A stretch of 7,354 nucleotides of DNA, taken from positions 1 to 7,354 of the forward strand of contig JAJXZK010000407.1 in the NCBI GenBank assembly GCA_021780095.1, in the 5' to 3' direction. Below, piece after piece: positions 1 to 5,696 of this stretch; the stretch's first letter is position 1, and each line of letters opens with the position of its first letter. This DNA is from Acidobacteriota bacterium. Its GTDB lineage: Bacteria; Acidobacteriota; Terriglobia; Terriglobales; Acidobacteriaceae. The notes beneath the pieces were generated by a model. The model saw only the letters and a list, made by a program, of their open reading frames with translations, ran no database searches and was not told where the DNA came from. The position numbers and the translations under genes are program-made.

Positions 1-868
1 CATCACCAACCCGAACAGTAATCTCTCGCAGGCACAGGTGCAGCAATTTCAACTGGAACTTCCCTACCCTCAGTTCACCTCCGTCACCATGGACTATAAC
101 CCGGCGGCCAGCTCCATCTACCACGCGCTTCAGGTCACTGTCGGCAAAAACTACTCCAACGGGCTGCAGTTGCTCGTCACCTATGTGTGGTCGAAATCCA
201 TCGACGATTCCTCGGCCCCGGACGGTAACACGAGCTGGTTGGGGGGCATTATCAGCCTTCAGGATCCCAACAGGCCTTATCTGGAACGAAGCCTATCCAC
301 ATTCGACATTCCGCATACGCTGCAAGCAAGCTATGTCTATGCCTTGCCGGTGGGACGCGGTCGGCGGTTCCTGGGCAACAGTCCTCGGATAGTCGATGGG
401 TTGCTGGGCGGCTGGACGACCAACGGCATCTGGCGGTTCAGGTCCGGACGTCCGCTCACCCCAACCACTTCCGATGGAACATCCCTGCCGACCTATGGCC
501 CCCAGCGGCCAAATCTCACGGGAACTCCAAAGCGCAATCACGGACACGACTGGATCGACAATTATTTCACCAATCCGGGAGTATTCGTATTGCCTCCCCT
601 GTACGCTCTGGGCAACTCGCCGCGGACCCTGGGAGCCGTTCGCACCCCCTACCTCTTCCTTGTCGATCTCTCGATGACGAAGGTTTTTTCGCTTGATTCC
701 ATACGCCACGGAATGTCGATCGAGCCCCGCATCGAAGCGTCGAATGCCTTCAATCACCCGACCTTCGGAACCCCGGATACATCCTTGGACAGTGGCAGTT
801 TCGGGGTCATCAGCTATACCGAAAGCGCGCCGCGCAATGTGCAAGTTGGCATCCAGTTCAAGTTCTAG
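1..868 (+). CDS. Oar-like TonB-dependent receptor, C-terminal part (5' end outside window)
   Basis: The frame is open from the first complete codon (position 2) to a TAG at 866-868, giving about 288 residues of the C-terminal beta-barrel. These receptors sit in the outer membrane and import large ligands using TonB/ExbBD energy; full family members are usually about 1000-1200 residues, so most of the gene is missing. Visible marks are alternating polar/aromatic strand segments, the strand-turn pattern 'TFDIPHTLQASYVYALPVGRG' region (about positions 299-361) typical of Oar-like receptors, an 'EASNAFNHPTFG' segment near the end, and a C-terminal Phe (GIQFKF) as in proteins inserted by the BAM complex. 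Acidobacterial Oar-like receptors usually carry an N-terminal carboxypeptidase-regulatory-like domain, which cannot be seen here. The substrate is unknown. A strong hairpin follows 20 bases after the stop, so the gene probably ends its transcript. Confidence 0.88.
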   Translation, partial: ITNPNSNLSQAQVQQFQLELPYPQFTSVTMDYNPAASSIYHALQVTVGKNYSNGLQLLVTYVWSKSIDDSSAPDGNTSWLGGIISLQDPNRPYLERSLSTFDIPHTLQASYVYALPVGRGRRFLGNSPRIVDGLLGGWTTNGIWRFRSGRPLTPTTSDGTSLPTYGPQRPNLTGTPKRNHGHDWIDNYFTNPGVFVLPPLYALGNSPRTLGAVRTPYLFLVDLSMTKVFSLDSIRHGMSIEPRIEASNAFNHPTFGTPDTSLDSGSFGVISYTESAPRNVQVGIQFKF

Positions 869-887
869 CCACTGGAATATCCGCAAA

Positions 888-917
888 GTCCCAGGTTTCT
901 ATTTTGAAACCTGGGAT
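888..917 (+). terminator. Strong hairpin terminator after the TonB-dependent receptor gene
   Basis: TCCCAGGTTTC (889-899) pairs perfectly over 11 bp with GAAACCTGGGA (906-916), with a G-T wobble closing the base (888/917) and a six-base loop TATTTT. It lies 20 bases after the receptor stop. The tract downstream (TCCATTCTTCC) is pyrimidine-rich but not a pure T run, so termination may be rho-independent but imperfect. Confidence 0.75.
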
Positions 918-945
918 CCATTCTTCCGGCCGATATGCAGTCACG

Positions 946-975
946 CGGACACACGCCTGGCTGCTGTTTTATGAT
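946..975 (+). promoter_or_regulatory. Predicted sigma70-type promoter of the GH16-like lipoprotein gene
   Basis: A -10 hexamer TATGAT (970-975, five of six consensus bases) is preceded at an 18-base spacing by CGGACA (946-951, four of six matches to TTGACA). Transcription would begin near 982, giving a leader of about 30 bases. The ribosome-binding site GAGGT (1003-1007) is four bases before the ATG at 1012. Prediction by eye only. Confidence 0.45.
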
Positions 976-1011
976 GTGCAACCGAAAGATCAGAATCTGA
1001 AAGAGGTCCCC

Positions 1012-1800
1012 ATGAAAGCGACCTTCCGCCAATCAATCCGTGCCTTTTTGCTGGGCGCGCTGCTTGCCACCGTTCCCGCCTGCGGCGGCGCGGCCACCCC
1101 CAGCCAACCCACGTCCCCGGCAAACCAAACATTGGCGTGGAAAGGTCACACCTGGAGAGTCACCCAGGGTCACATGGCCGGCGTGGCACTGGGCAATCCC
1201 GCCAACGTCTCCATCGATTCCCATGGTTATGTCCACCTTCGCATCATCAACCGCGACGGCACCTACACCGCTTCCGAAATTTTCTCCACCGACCTGATGG
1301 GCTACGGCACCTATCAGTGGTGGATTCAGGGATCGATCGACAACATGGATAAATCGACCGTGCTCGGCCTCTTCCCCTATGGCCCTGTCGCCGACATCGG
1401 CAAAGATGCCGAAGACGAACTCGACATCGAATTTTCCAAGTGGAATAACACGCTTTGCCAGGGTGCGTGCAACGCCGACTTCACCTTCTATCCCGCCACT
1501 GGAAAAATTGCGCTGGGCCCGACCGAGAGGGATTTCGAAATCAAGCTGAAGGGCGGCACGTTGACCACCGCGCGCCTTGTTTGGACGCCGACCAGCGTCA
1601 CCGGAACCATCATGAGCGGACTGCAGCCGATCGGCGCCACGGCAAATGTTTTAAAGACATGGACCTTCACGCCCACCGACCCCAAGGCGCGCATCCCACA
1701 GCAGCCCATGCCCACCGGCATGAATCTCTGGTGCTTCAAGGTTCTTCCCACCACCGACCAGGAAGTCGTTCTGCGAGACTTCCAATTCGTCCCACAATAG
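1012..1800 (+). CDS. Glycoside hydrolase family 16-like lipoprotein
   Basis: This 262-residue protein begins with a lipoprotein signal peptide: Lys2 and Arg6, a hydrophobic stretch at about 11-20, and lipobox V-P-A-C with the lipidated Cys at 24. A Ser/Pro/Thr-rich linker (25-40) leads to a concanavalin A-like jelly-roll domain (about 41-262). The diagnostic piece is E-L-D-I-E at 136-140. This is the GH16 ExDxE catalytic motif without a beta-bulge, as in lichenases and xyloglucan endotransglycosylases: E136 would be the nucleophile, D138 the helper and E140 the acid/base. A segment with YGTY and VLGLF (about 98-121) precedes it, and an MNLW segment (237-240) is also GH16-like. It probably cleaves or remodels a beta-glucan-type polysaccharide at the cell envelope; the substrate cannot be named. 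The ATG at 1012 is chosen over one at 904 because it has a Shine-Dalgarno sequence and opens directly into the signal peptide, whereas 904 lies inside the upstream terminator. The gene is convergent with doxX, only 25 bases away. Confidence 0.82.
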   Translation: MKATFRQSIRAFLLGALLATVPACGGAATPSQPTSPANQTLAWKGHTWRVTQGHMAGVALGNPANVSIDSHGYVHLRIINRDGTYTASEIFSTDLMGYGTYQWWIQGSIDNMDKSTVLGLFPYGPVADIGKDAEDELDIEFSKWNNTLCQGACNADFTFYPATGKIALGPTERDFEIKLKGGTLTTARLVWTPTSVTGTIMSGLQPIGATANVLKTWTFTPTDPKARIPQQPMPTGMNLWCFKVLPTTDQEVVLRDFQFVPQ

Positions 1801-1825
1801 ACAGTCCATCCCGGGCGGCCGCGGC

Positions 1826-2239
1826 CTAACTGCGTCCCCAGAATCTCCAATCGAGGCTGAAGCGTCCGCCGCCCGCAAAGATCAGCGCGATAAAACCGGC
1901 AATATAGACGAGCATCATTTCGCCGTGTTCCTGGCGCAACGCCAGGTGGTGGACAAAATAAAGCGCCACGCTCATATTCACGACAATGATGAATGCTGCG
2001 AAGCGCGTCCCCAGTCCCAACACCACCAGCAGCGAGCAGATCGCGTCCGACAGCAGCGCGAAGATGAGGCTGGTATGCGAACCAATGTGGACAGGGTTAG
2101 GAAAGCGGGAGGACATTTGCGAAAAGTGTGTAATCTTCTCCAGCCCATGCTTGAAGAACAGCGTTGCTCCCAACACCACGCGCAGCACAAGCAAACCGAA
2201 ATCGGCCGCACCAGACCCTGAACCTGCAGATTTTGCCAT
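1826..2239 (-). CDS. DoxX family integral membrane protein
   Basis: From the ATG at 2239 the protein has 137 residues, a usual size for DoxX. It shows four predicted membrane segments at about 14-29, 55-77, 80-97 and 108-124. Family features visible are LLVLRVVLGATLFFKHGLEK (16-35), GLGTRFAAF (75-83) and the closing GGGRFSLDW (123-131). DoxX-like proteins are small inner-membrane proteins, in some bacteria linked to thiosulfate/quinone redox chemistry or to redox-stress complexes; the specific role here is unknown. An in-frame GTG at 2323 would add 28 mostly polar residues, but it has no Shine-Dalgarno sequence. The ATG at 2239 also has none, yet sits six bases after a good promoter -10, which fits leaderless expression. 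The gene lies downstream of, and in the same direction as, the phospholipase C-like gene. Confidence 0.85.
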   Translation of the reverse strand: MAKSAGSGSGAADFGLLVLRVVLGATLFFKHGLEKITHFSQMSSRFPNPVHIGSHTSLIFALLSDAICSLLVVLGLGTRFAAFIIVVNMSVALYFVHHLALRQEHGEMMLVYIAGFIALIFAGGGRFSLDWRFWGRS

Positions 2240-2245
2240 GCAACT

Positions 2246-2274
2246 ATTGTTGGTCACGCGCCGTAACCAGTCAA
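2246..2274 (-). promoter_or_regulatory. Predicted promoter of doxX, giving a leaderless transcript
   Basis: On the minus strand TTGACT (2274-2269, five of six matches to the -35 consensus) is followed after exactly 17 bases by AACAAT (2251-2246, four of six matches to -10). Only six bases separate the -10 from the ATG at 2239, so the expected start of transcription falls on or next to the start codon. This supports the shorter DoxX and explains the absence of a ribosome-binding site. Confidence 0.5.
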
Positions 2275-2323
2275 CGTATTGCCCGCTGGAAGTTCCTCTG
2301 GCAGCAATACAATCTTCCGCCAC

Positions 2324-2355
2324 AATTTTCAGATCGAAGTTCCGCGCAGAAAATT
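2324..2355 (-). repeat. Inverted repeat at the end of the phospholipase C-like gene
   Basis: AATTTTC (2324-2330) and GAAAATT (2349-2355) form a seven-base inverted repeat around an 18-base loop, beginning at the stop codon of the phospholipase C-like gene (TAA, 2357-2355). It could be a weak terminator or attenuator between that gene and doxX. The A/T-only stem is not very stable. Confidence 0.3.
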
Positions 2356-3731
2356 TACCGGCGCACCATGGCGACCCTCGTGTTGCCCACGGTCTGCATT
2401 CCCTGCAACGTGGTCAACTCCGTCTGCACGCGTTTCCACGCGCGGGCATTTTCCTTCGTCAGAATCGGCGCATTCGGATTCGCATAATAGGCGAGCACAT
2501 CGCGGCGCAGCTGGCTTGGAACCGGGCGGGCGGGGTCGGCCGTCAACTTGTTCAGCAATTCCGCGTAGGTCTTGTCGGTCAGCGCGTATCCGCCAGGCCG
2601 AACCAGGTTACCGGTATCCAGGTCGCGATCCGGCAGGTTGAGTTGGTGCGTCGGATCTTTGGCGAGCTCGCCCAGCATCCGCTCGTAATCGTGCATCGAG
2701 CGATTTACGCTCTCGACATACCAGCGATCTGTTTCCGGGTTGGGTCCGCGAATCGCCAGGTCGGACATCGGCCCAATCTTGGGCACAATACGTATCAGAA
2801 ATGCGACCAAGTGCAGTTCAAATCCGGCCTTCTTCTTGTATCGGGCCCATTTGTTCTCCACTCCTGCCTGCGATTGTCGAGTCGAAAACTCCTGATAGGC
2901 CGGACTGTGCTCGATCGGCGGAAAATCTTTTCGGTGGATCAGGACCTCCGCATGGGCAACGGTGGGCAGCATTTTCGCCACCGCCGAAGCGTAGCTTGAA
3001 AACGCGGGCCGCGGCCGCCCCAGCACGGAACGAAGCGATAATCCGTAGGTTTCAAAAAATGCCTGCTCCACCAGATTGCGCGGAACTTTGAATCCCATCG
3101 CATGCATGTACGGGACCGGTGCAAATTCGTGCCGGCTCAACTGCTCCACGTCATACGCAAACTCCGTCCGCACGTGCGCGTGTGGAGCTTCTTCGTAGGT
3201 CACGATCGGCCCGTATTTTTCCCCCAGCGAAGGAAACTCGACCGGCGTCGATGGATTCGTCGCTTTGCGATGACCATCGTTGTCTCCCACATAGTGCGAC
3301 AGCGCGCCCAGCGCGAACGCATATTCATTCACATTGCGGGAGTCGCGAATCAGGTTGTTCACGAACTCGCCCGATCGTACGTAGTGCGTCAGGTTGCTGA
3401 AAAATTGATGTCCGAAAGGGTAATACCCCATGTCCTGAATCGTGGTCCCGCCGTACGCGTAACTGCGAGCCTCGCGCAATTGCGCCGCCGTCGTTTTCGG
3501 AAATCGAGCCAGCAGCGCAGGACGAATCGATCCCTGCCAGGCCACATCGACCAGGTCTTCATGCGTCAGGAAAGAGTAGGCATCCGTCGGCTGCGGAAAT
3601 AGTCCAAAGGACAGCAGCACAACCAGGAGATAAACCAGGCTCAACTGTGCTCGCCTGCAAATTGTTTCTCGCCCTGTCACGCTCTGGAAACTATCTTTCC
3701 TGTTCGCTTCCGTTCCCATCGATACATTCAT
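2355..3731 (-). CDS. Secreted zinc-dependent phospholipase C family protein with long C-terminal extension
   Basis: The 458-residue protein has a Sec-type signal peptide: an Arg/Lys-containing start, a hydrophobic core at about 30-44, and likely cleavage after A51 (PTDA|YSF). The mature N-terminus YSFLTHE resembles the start of Zn-dependent phospholipase C/P1-nuclease-fold proteins. Candidate metal ligands, by analogy with Bacillus cereus PLC, are H57, D100 and H108, the H146-x3-D150-x3-H154 motif, and H186-x3-E190. The catalytic core would span about 52-260. The remaining 200 residues have no motif I recognise, making the protein much longer than the 240-280 residues of classical PLC. The predicted activity is phosphodiester hydrolysis of phospholipids outside the cytoplasm, but the natural substrate is unproven. 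No Shine-Dalgarno precedes either possible ATG, at 3731 or 3719. The second fits a TAGAAT -10 at 3735-3730. The gene is divergent from cyaY and upstream of doxX. Confidence 0.8.
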   Translation of the reverse strand: MNVSMGTEANRKDSFQSVTGRETICRRAQLSLVYLLVVLLSFGLFPQPTDAYSFLTHEDLVDVAWQGSIRPALLARFPKTTAAQLREARSYAYGGTTIQDMGYYPFGHQFFSNLTHYVRSGEFVNNLIRDSRNVNEYAFALGALSHYVGDNDGHRKATNPSTPVEFPSLGEKYGPIVTYEEAPHAHVRTEFAYDVEQLSRHEFAPVPYMHAMGFKVPRNLVEQAFFETYGLSLRSVLGRPRPAFSSYASAVAKMLPTVAHAEVLIHRKDFPPIEHSPAYQEFSTRQSQAGVENKWARYKKKAGFELHLVAFLIRIVPKIGPMSDLAIRGPNPETDRWYVESVNRSMHDYERMLGELAKDPTHQLNLPDRDLDTGNLVRPGGYALTDKTYAELLNKLTADPARPVPSQLRRDVLAYYANPNAPILTKENARAWKRVQTELTTLQGMQTVGNTRVAMVRR

Positions 3732-3735
3732 TCTA
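3730..3735 (-). promoter_or_regulatory. Possible -10 element of the phospholipase C-like gene
   Basis: TAGAAT on the minus strand matches five of six bases of the sigma70 -10 consensus. It overlaps the first possible ATG (3731-3729), so if it is used, translation would start at the second ATG (3719) with almost no leader. The -35 region upstream is poor (TTCGCG at a 16-base spacing), so this is weak. Confidence 0.3.
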
Positions 3736-3760
3736 CGTACATCCGACGCGACGCGAATAT

Positions 3761-3769
3761 TGGTACACT
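3761..3769 (+). promoter_or_regulatory. Extended -10 promoter of cyaY, leaderless
   Basis: TGGTACACT fits the extended -10 pattern TGnTAnnnT. Six bases separate it from the ATG at 3776, so transcription should begin on or beside the start codon. No Shine-Dalgarno sequence is present, consistent with leaderless translation. No good -35 is visible, which extended -10 promoters can tolerate. The divergent phospholipase C-like gene starts less than 60 bases away, so the two promoters share one short region. Confidence 0.5.
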
Positions 3770-3775
3770 GGCTCC

Positions 3776-4111
3776 ATGCTTGACGAAATCACCTTTCGGC
3801 GCCACGCGGACAGTGCTTTGGAGTCCCTGAAAAAAGCGCTCATCCTCGCCGAGTCCGATGCCGACTTTGAGGTGGAAGAGCAAAACGGCGTCCTCAACAT
3901 CAGCTTTGAGGAGCCTCCCTCGAAATTTGTTCTCACTCCCAACGCTCCCGTCCGGCAGATCTGGATTTCCGCTCTCTCAACCAGCTTTAAACTCGACTGG
4001 GATGAGGCCGCGCAATCCTTCGTGTTTCCAAAAACCGGCGAGTCCCTCAAGCCGCTCGTCGCCCGCTTGATCACAGAGAATCTCGGCAACGGTCAGGTGG
4101 TCCTCAGCTGA
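3776..4111 (+). CDS. cyaY: Iron donor protein CyaY (bacterial frataxin)
   Basis: The 111-residue protein matches the frataxin fold in size and order: an N-terminal helix (3-25), an acidic run (E26, D28, D30, E32, E34, E35), strands beginning with NGVLNISFEEP (37-47), and the family signature around QIWISALSTSFKLDW (61-75) where E. coli CyaY has VWLATKQGGYHFDL. The closing helix (about 88-104) is followed by a short tail. CyaY binds iron through its acidic ridge and modulates iron-sulfur cluster assembly on IscS/IscU in the cytoplasm. No isc or suf gene is next to it. The ATG at 3776 is chosen because residues before it, in a longer frame from 3647, overlap the divergent gene and do not resemble frataxin, and because an extended -10 sits just upstream. 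A small hairpin follows the stop. Confidence 0.85.
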   Translation: MLDEITFRRHADSALESLKKALILAESDADFEVEEQNGVLNISFEEPPSKFVLTPNAPVRQIWISALSTSFKLDWDEAAQSFVFPKTGESLKPLVARLITENLGNGQVVLS

Positions 4112-4126
4112 TACGCGGTCGAATCG

Positions 4127-4143
4127 TTGATGTCCGGCATCAA
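4127..4143 (+). terminator. Small hairpin after cyaY
   Basis: TTGATG (4127-4132) pairs perfectly with CATCAA (4138-4143) across TCCGG; an inner T-G wobble can close the loop to three bases. It begins 16 bases after the cyaY stop. No T tract follows, so it may only stabilise the 3' end or aid rho-dependent termination. Confidence 0.4.
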
Positions 4144-4161
4144 TCCGAGCAAAAGCCTCTC

Positions 4162-4222
4162 GTCATCCCGACCTGACCCTGACCGCCGTCGAAAGGGTGG
4201 TGGAGGGGCCTGCCGTTTTCTC
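4162..4222. repeat. Probable degenerate dispersed intergenic palindromic repeat
   Basis: Between cyaY and the DinB-like gene lies a non-coding block that starts GTCATCCCGACC and ends GGAGGGGCCTGCCGTTTTC. This resembles a family of dispersed repeats that I recall from acidobacterial intergenic regions (a GTCATCC.GA ... GA.GG.CCTGC.TTTTC form). Inside it ACCCT (4176-4180) and AGGGT (4194-4198) can form a short stem. GACCCTGAC (4175-4183) also recurs inverted as GTCAGGGTC at 4269-4277. The resemblance is from memory and the copy is imperfect; copy number in the genome is the test. Confidence 0.4.
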
Positions 4223-4296
4223 ACGTACTTCCCACGAACCCTTCACCCTGTAGGATGCGAGTCCCTTCGTCAGGGTCGGCATCCAATCTTTTGAAG

Positions 4297-4311
4297 CTCG
4301 TATACGAGGAG
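4297..4311 (+). promoter_or_regulatory. Perfect palindrome overlapping the ribosome-binding site of the DinB-like gene
   Basis: CTCGTATACGAG (4297-4308) is a 12-base perfect palindrome. It overlaps the clear Shine-Dalgarno GAGGAG (4306-4311), which is five bases before the ATG at 4317 and decides that start. A protein bound here, or a hairpin in the transcript, could block translation. A weak promoter candidate further up is TTCCCA (4229-4234), 16 bases, TAGGAT (4251-4256). Confidence 0.4.
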
Positions 4312-4316
4312 CGAGG

Positions 4317-4811
4317 ATGCCCACCCATTCGACCAGTCCAGATCACTCCATTCGAAAAGAATTGTCTGCGTTTCTGCGCGGCGATCAGGCCCACGCCAGC
4401 CTCGATGCCGCGGTCAAAAACATGCCCGCTTCCCTGCTCGACAAAAAGCCCGCAGGTTCGCCGCACAACGCGTGGCAGATGTTGGAACATATCCGCATTA
4501 CCCTGCATGACCTGTTGCAGTTTTGCACCAATCCCAAGTATGAAGCGCCCAAGTGGCCGGAGGGTTATTGGCCAAAAGAAGCTACCCCGAAATCTGCCAC
4601 CGCCTGGGCGGATTGCGTCGCGGCAATTCACAAGGATCTGAAGGCCCTCGACAAACTGATCCAGGACCCCAAGACCGATCTCACCGCGAACATTCCCTGG
4701 GGAGAAAATCAAAACATCCTGCGCGAGATTCTTTTGGCGGGTGACCACACCAGCTACCACCTCGGACAGATGATCCTGTTGCGGAAGCAGCTCGGCGCCT
4801 GGAAAGATTAA
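4317..4811 (+). CDS. DinB/YfiT-like metal-binding four-helix protein
   Basis: The 164-residue length and helical character fit the DinB-like superfamily (four-helix bundles binding a divalent metal through three His). The visible ligands are H58 in the WQMLEHIR segment (53-60) and the H144-x3-H148 pair in GDHTSYHLGQM (142-152), the most conserved motif of the family. Members act as thiol transferases (bacillithiol or mycothiol dependent), or as stress or DNA-damage-induced proteins of unknown activity; the name DinB here is unrelated to DNA polymerase IV. The specific reaction cannot be told. The start is fixed by a strong Shine-Dalgarno. The protein has no signal peptide, so it is cytoplasmic. 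It is convergent with the SDR gene. Confidence 0.84.
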   Translation: MPTHSTSPDHSIRKELSAFLRGDQAHASLDAAVKNMPASLLDKKPAGSPHNAWQMLEHIRITLHDLLQFCTNPKYEAPKWPEGYWPKEATPKSATAWADCVAAIHKDLKALDKLIQDPKTDLTANIPWGENQNILREILLAGDHTSYHLGQMILLRKQLGAWKD

Positions 4812-4841
4812 TGCGCCATAGAATGCGTCTGCGCCAGGTCT

Positions 4842-4875
4842 GTCGCCTCGGCTACCGGCGACTGAACCCGGGTTC
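4842..4875. terminator. Hairpin and palindrome between convergent genes (possible two-way terminator)
   Basis: In the 72-base gap between the DinB-like and SDR genes, GTCGC (4842-4846) pairs with GCGAC (4858-4862), and inside it CGG pairs with CCG around loop CTA, with a two-base bulge. Two bases later GAACCCGGGTTC (4864-4875) is a perfect 12-base palindrome. Both structures form equally on either strand, which suits convergent genes. Neither side has a T tract. Confidence 0.45.
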
Positions 4876-4883
4876 CCTCCGTC

Positions 4884-5648
4884 TTAGTGCAGTCCCGTCG
4901 CCATCGCTTCATTCAGCCCCTTGAACACCGCCTCGTAATGTCCACTCTCCGCGGCGAGGCGCAAACGCTTCACATTCTCCACGCAGACCTCCTTCGCATC
5001 CGGCTGCGTTCTCAAAATTTCTATCACCTCCGCGATGAACGTATCCAGCGGCATAGCACGCGGATCACCCGCACTCGAGCCCATCAGCTCCGTCGCGACA
5101 TACGGCGGAATCAGTTCCACCACTTCGGTCGACGTATCCTTCAACTGGTACCGCAGCGACTGCGTGTACGAGTGAATCGCCGCCTTGGTGGCGCAATAGG
5201 TCGGCGTCGGAGCCAGCGGCACAAACGCAAGTCCGGATGAAACCGTCATAATCGTCGAATGTGGCTGCTGCCGCAGCAGCGGCAATAGCGCTGTCGTCAG
5301 ACGTATCGGCCCCAGCAGGTTGATCGCAATCGTCTGCTCCGCAACTTCCGTTCCAGCCGGCGTCCGCAAATCCTCCAGCTTCATAATCCCGGCGTTGTTG
5401 ATCAGCGCATTCAGCTTCGGAAATCTCTCCGCAACCCGCTGCGCAAACGCCTGAATGCTGACCGCGTTTTCGATGTTCAGCGTCATCCACTCCACGCCCG
5501 GATTCGCCTTCGCCGTCGCCTCCAGCACCGCCTCGCGCCGCCCCGCAATCACCACTGTATTTCCCAGCGCATGAAAAGCTTCCGCCAGACCGCGCCCAAT
5601 CCCGCTGCCGCCGCCCGTAATCAGAATCGTATTCCCCGTCATCTTCAT
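4884..5648 (-). CDS. Short-chain dehydrogenase/reductase, DltE-like
   Basis: From the ATG at 5648 the protein has 254 residues, the classical SDR length. It carries the cofactor motif TGGGSGIG (11-18), the NNAG motif (84-87), and the catalytic set N110, S138, Y151 and K155 in the YxxxK arrangement. The segment SSGLAFVPLAPTPTYCATKA (137-156) is characteristic of DltE-like oxidoreductases. An Arg pair (37-38) after the second strand suggests NADP(H) preference. It is probably a cytoplasmic oxidoreductase acting on a carbonyl or alcohol; the substrate is unknown, and despite the name no D-alanylation genes are near. Three ATGs lie close together (5654, 5648, 5642). The middle one has the best spacing (eight bases) from the AGGGAG ribosome-binding site, whereas 5654 leaves only two bases. 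The gene is divergent from the hydrolase gene. Confidence 0.9.
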   Translation of the reverse strand: MKMTGNTILITGGGSGIGRGLAEAFHALGNTVVIAGRREAVLEATAKANPGVEWMTLNIENAVSIQAFAQRVAERFPKLNALINNAGIMKLEDLRTPAGTEVAEQTIAINLLGPIRLTTALLPLLRQQPHSTIMTVSSGLAFVPLAPTPTYCATKAAIHSYTQSLRYQLKDTSTEVVELIPPYVATELMGSSAGDPRAMPLDTFIAEVIEILRTQPDAKEVCVENVKRLRLAAESGHYEAVFKGLNEAMATGLH

Positions 5649-5668
5649 TCGCATCTCTCCCTACCCGC

Positions 5669-5696
5669 ATACTATGGCGATCCGGCTTCTCTACAA
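5669..5696 (-). promoter_or_regulatory. Predicted promoter of the SDR gene
   Basis: On the minus strand TTGTAG (5696-5691) is followed after 16 bases by TAGTAT (5674-5669, four of six matches to the -10 consensus). Transcription would start around 5662, and the AGGGAG ribosome-binding site follows directly. The 35-10 spacer contains one copy of the heptamer ATCCGGC that recurs upstream. Confidence 0.4.

Noticed and set aside
293..886. A 197-codon minus-strand frame opposite the TonB-dependent receptor
   Set aside because: It is antisense to a clear beta-barrel coding frame, would start inside the terminator hairpin region, and has no recognisable features.
904..1011. An upstream ATG that would lengthen the GH16-like protein by 36 residues
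   Set aside because: It lies in the loop of the upstream terminator, has no ribosome-binding site, and would bury the lipoprotein signal peptide.
1801..1825. GC-rich GCGGCCGC core between the convergent GH16-like and DoxX genes as a terminator
   Set aside because: The symmetry is only eight bases with no loop and no T tract, too weak to call.
2240..2323. A GTG start at 2323 for DoxX, adding 28 residues
   Set aside because: It has no ribosome-binding site, and the added residues are polar and not DoxX-like. A promoter with good 17-base spacing lies between it and the ATG at 2239.
1986..2999. A 337-codon open frame on the + strand across doxX and the phospholipase C-like gene
   Set aside because: It runs antisense to two well-supported genes and across the gap between them. 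Its protein is Arg/Gln-rich with no recognisable motif, as expected from GC-rich antisense frames.
3642..3656. An RR pair in the phospholipase C-like signal peptide, suggesting Tat export
   Set aside because: The residues after the RR (A-Q-L-S-L) lack the Phe/Leu spacing of the Tat consensus, so ordinary Sec export is more likely.
3647..3775. An upstream in-frame ATG that would lengthen CyaY by 43 residues
   Set aside because: The extra residues overlap the divergent gene's signal peptide and do not resemble frataxin or a targeting sequence; the promoter lies inside this stretch.
5264..5280. GCTGCTG-CCG-CAGCAGC stem within the SDR coding region
   Set aside because: It encodes an ordinary Leu-Leu-Arg-Gln-Gln stretch from common codons, so the symmetry is probably incidental.
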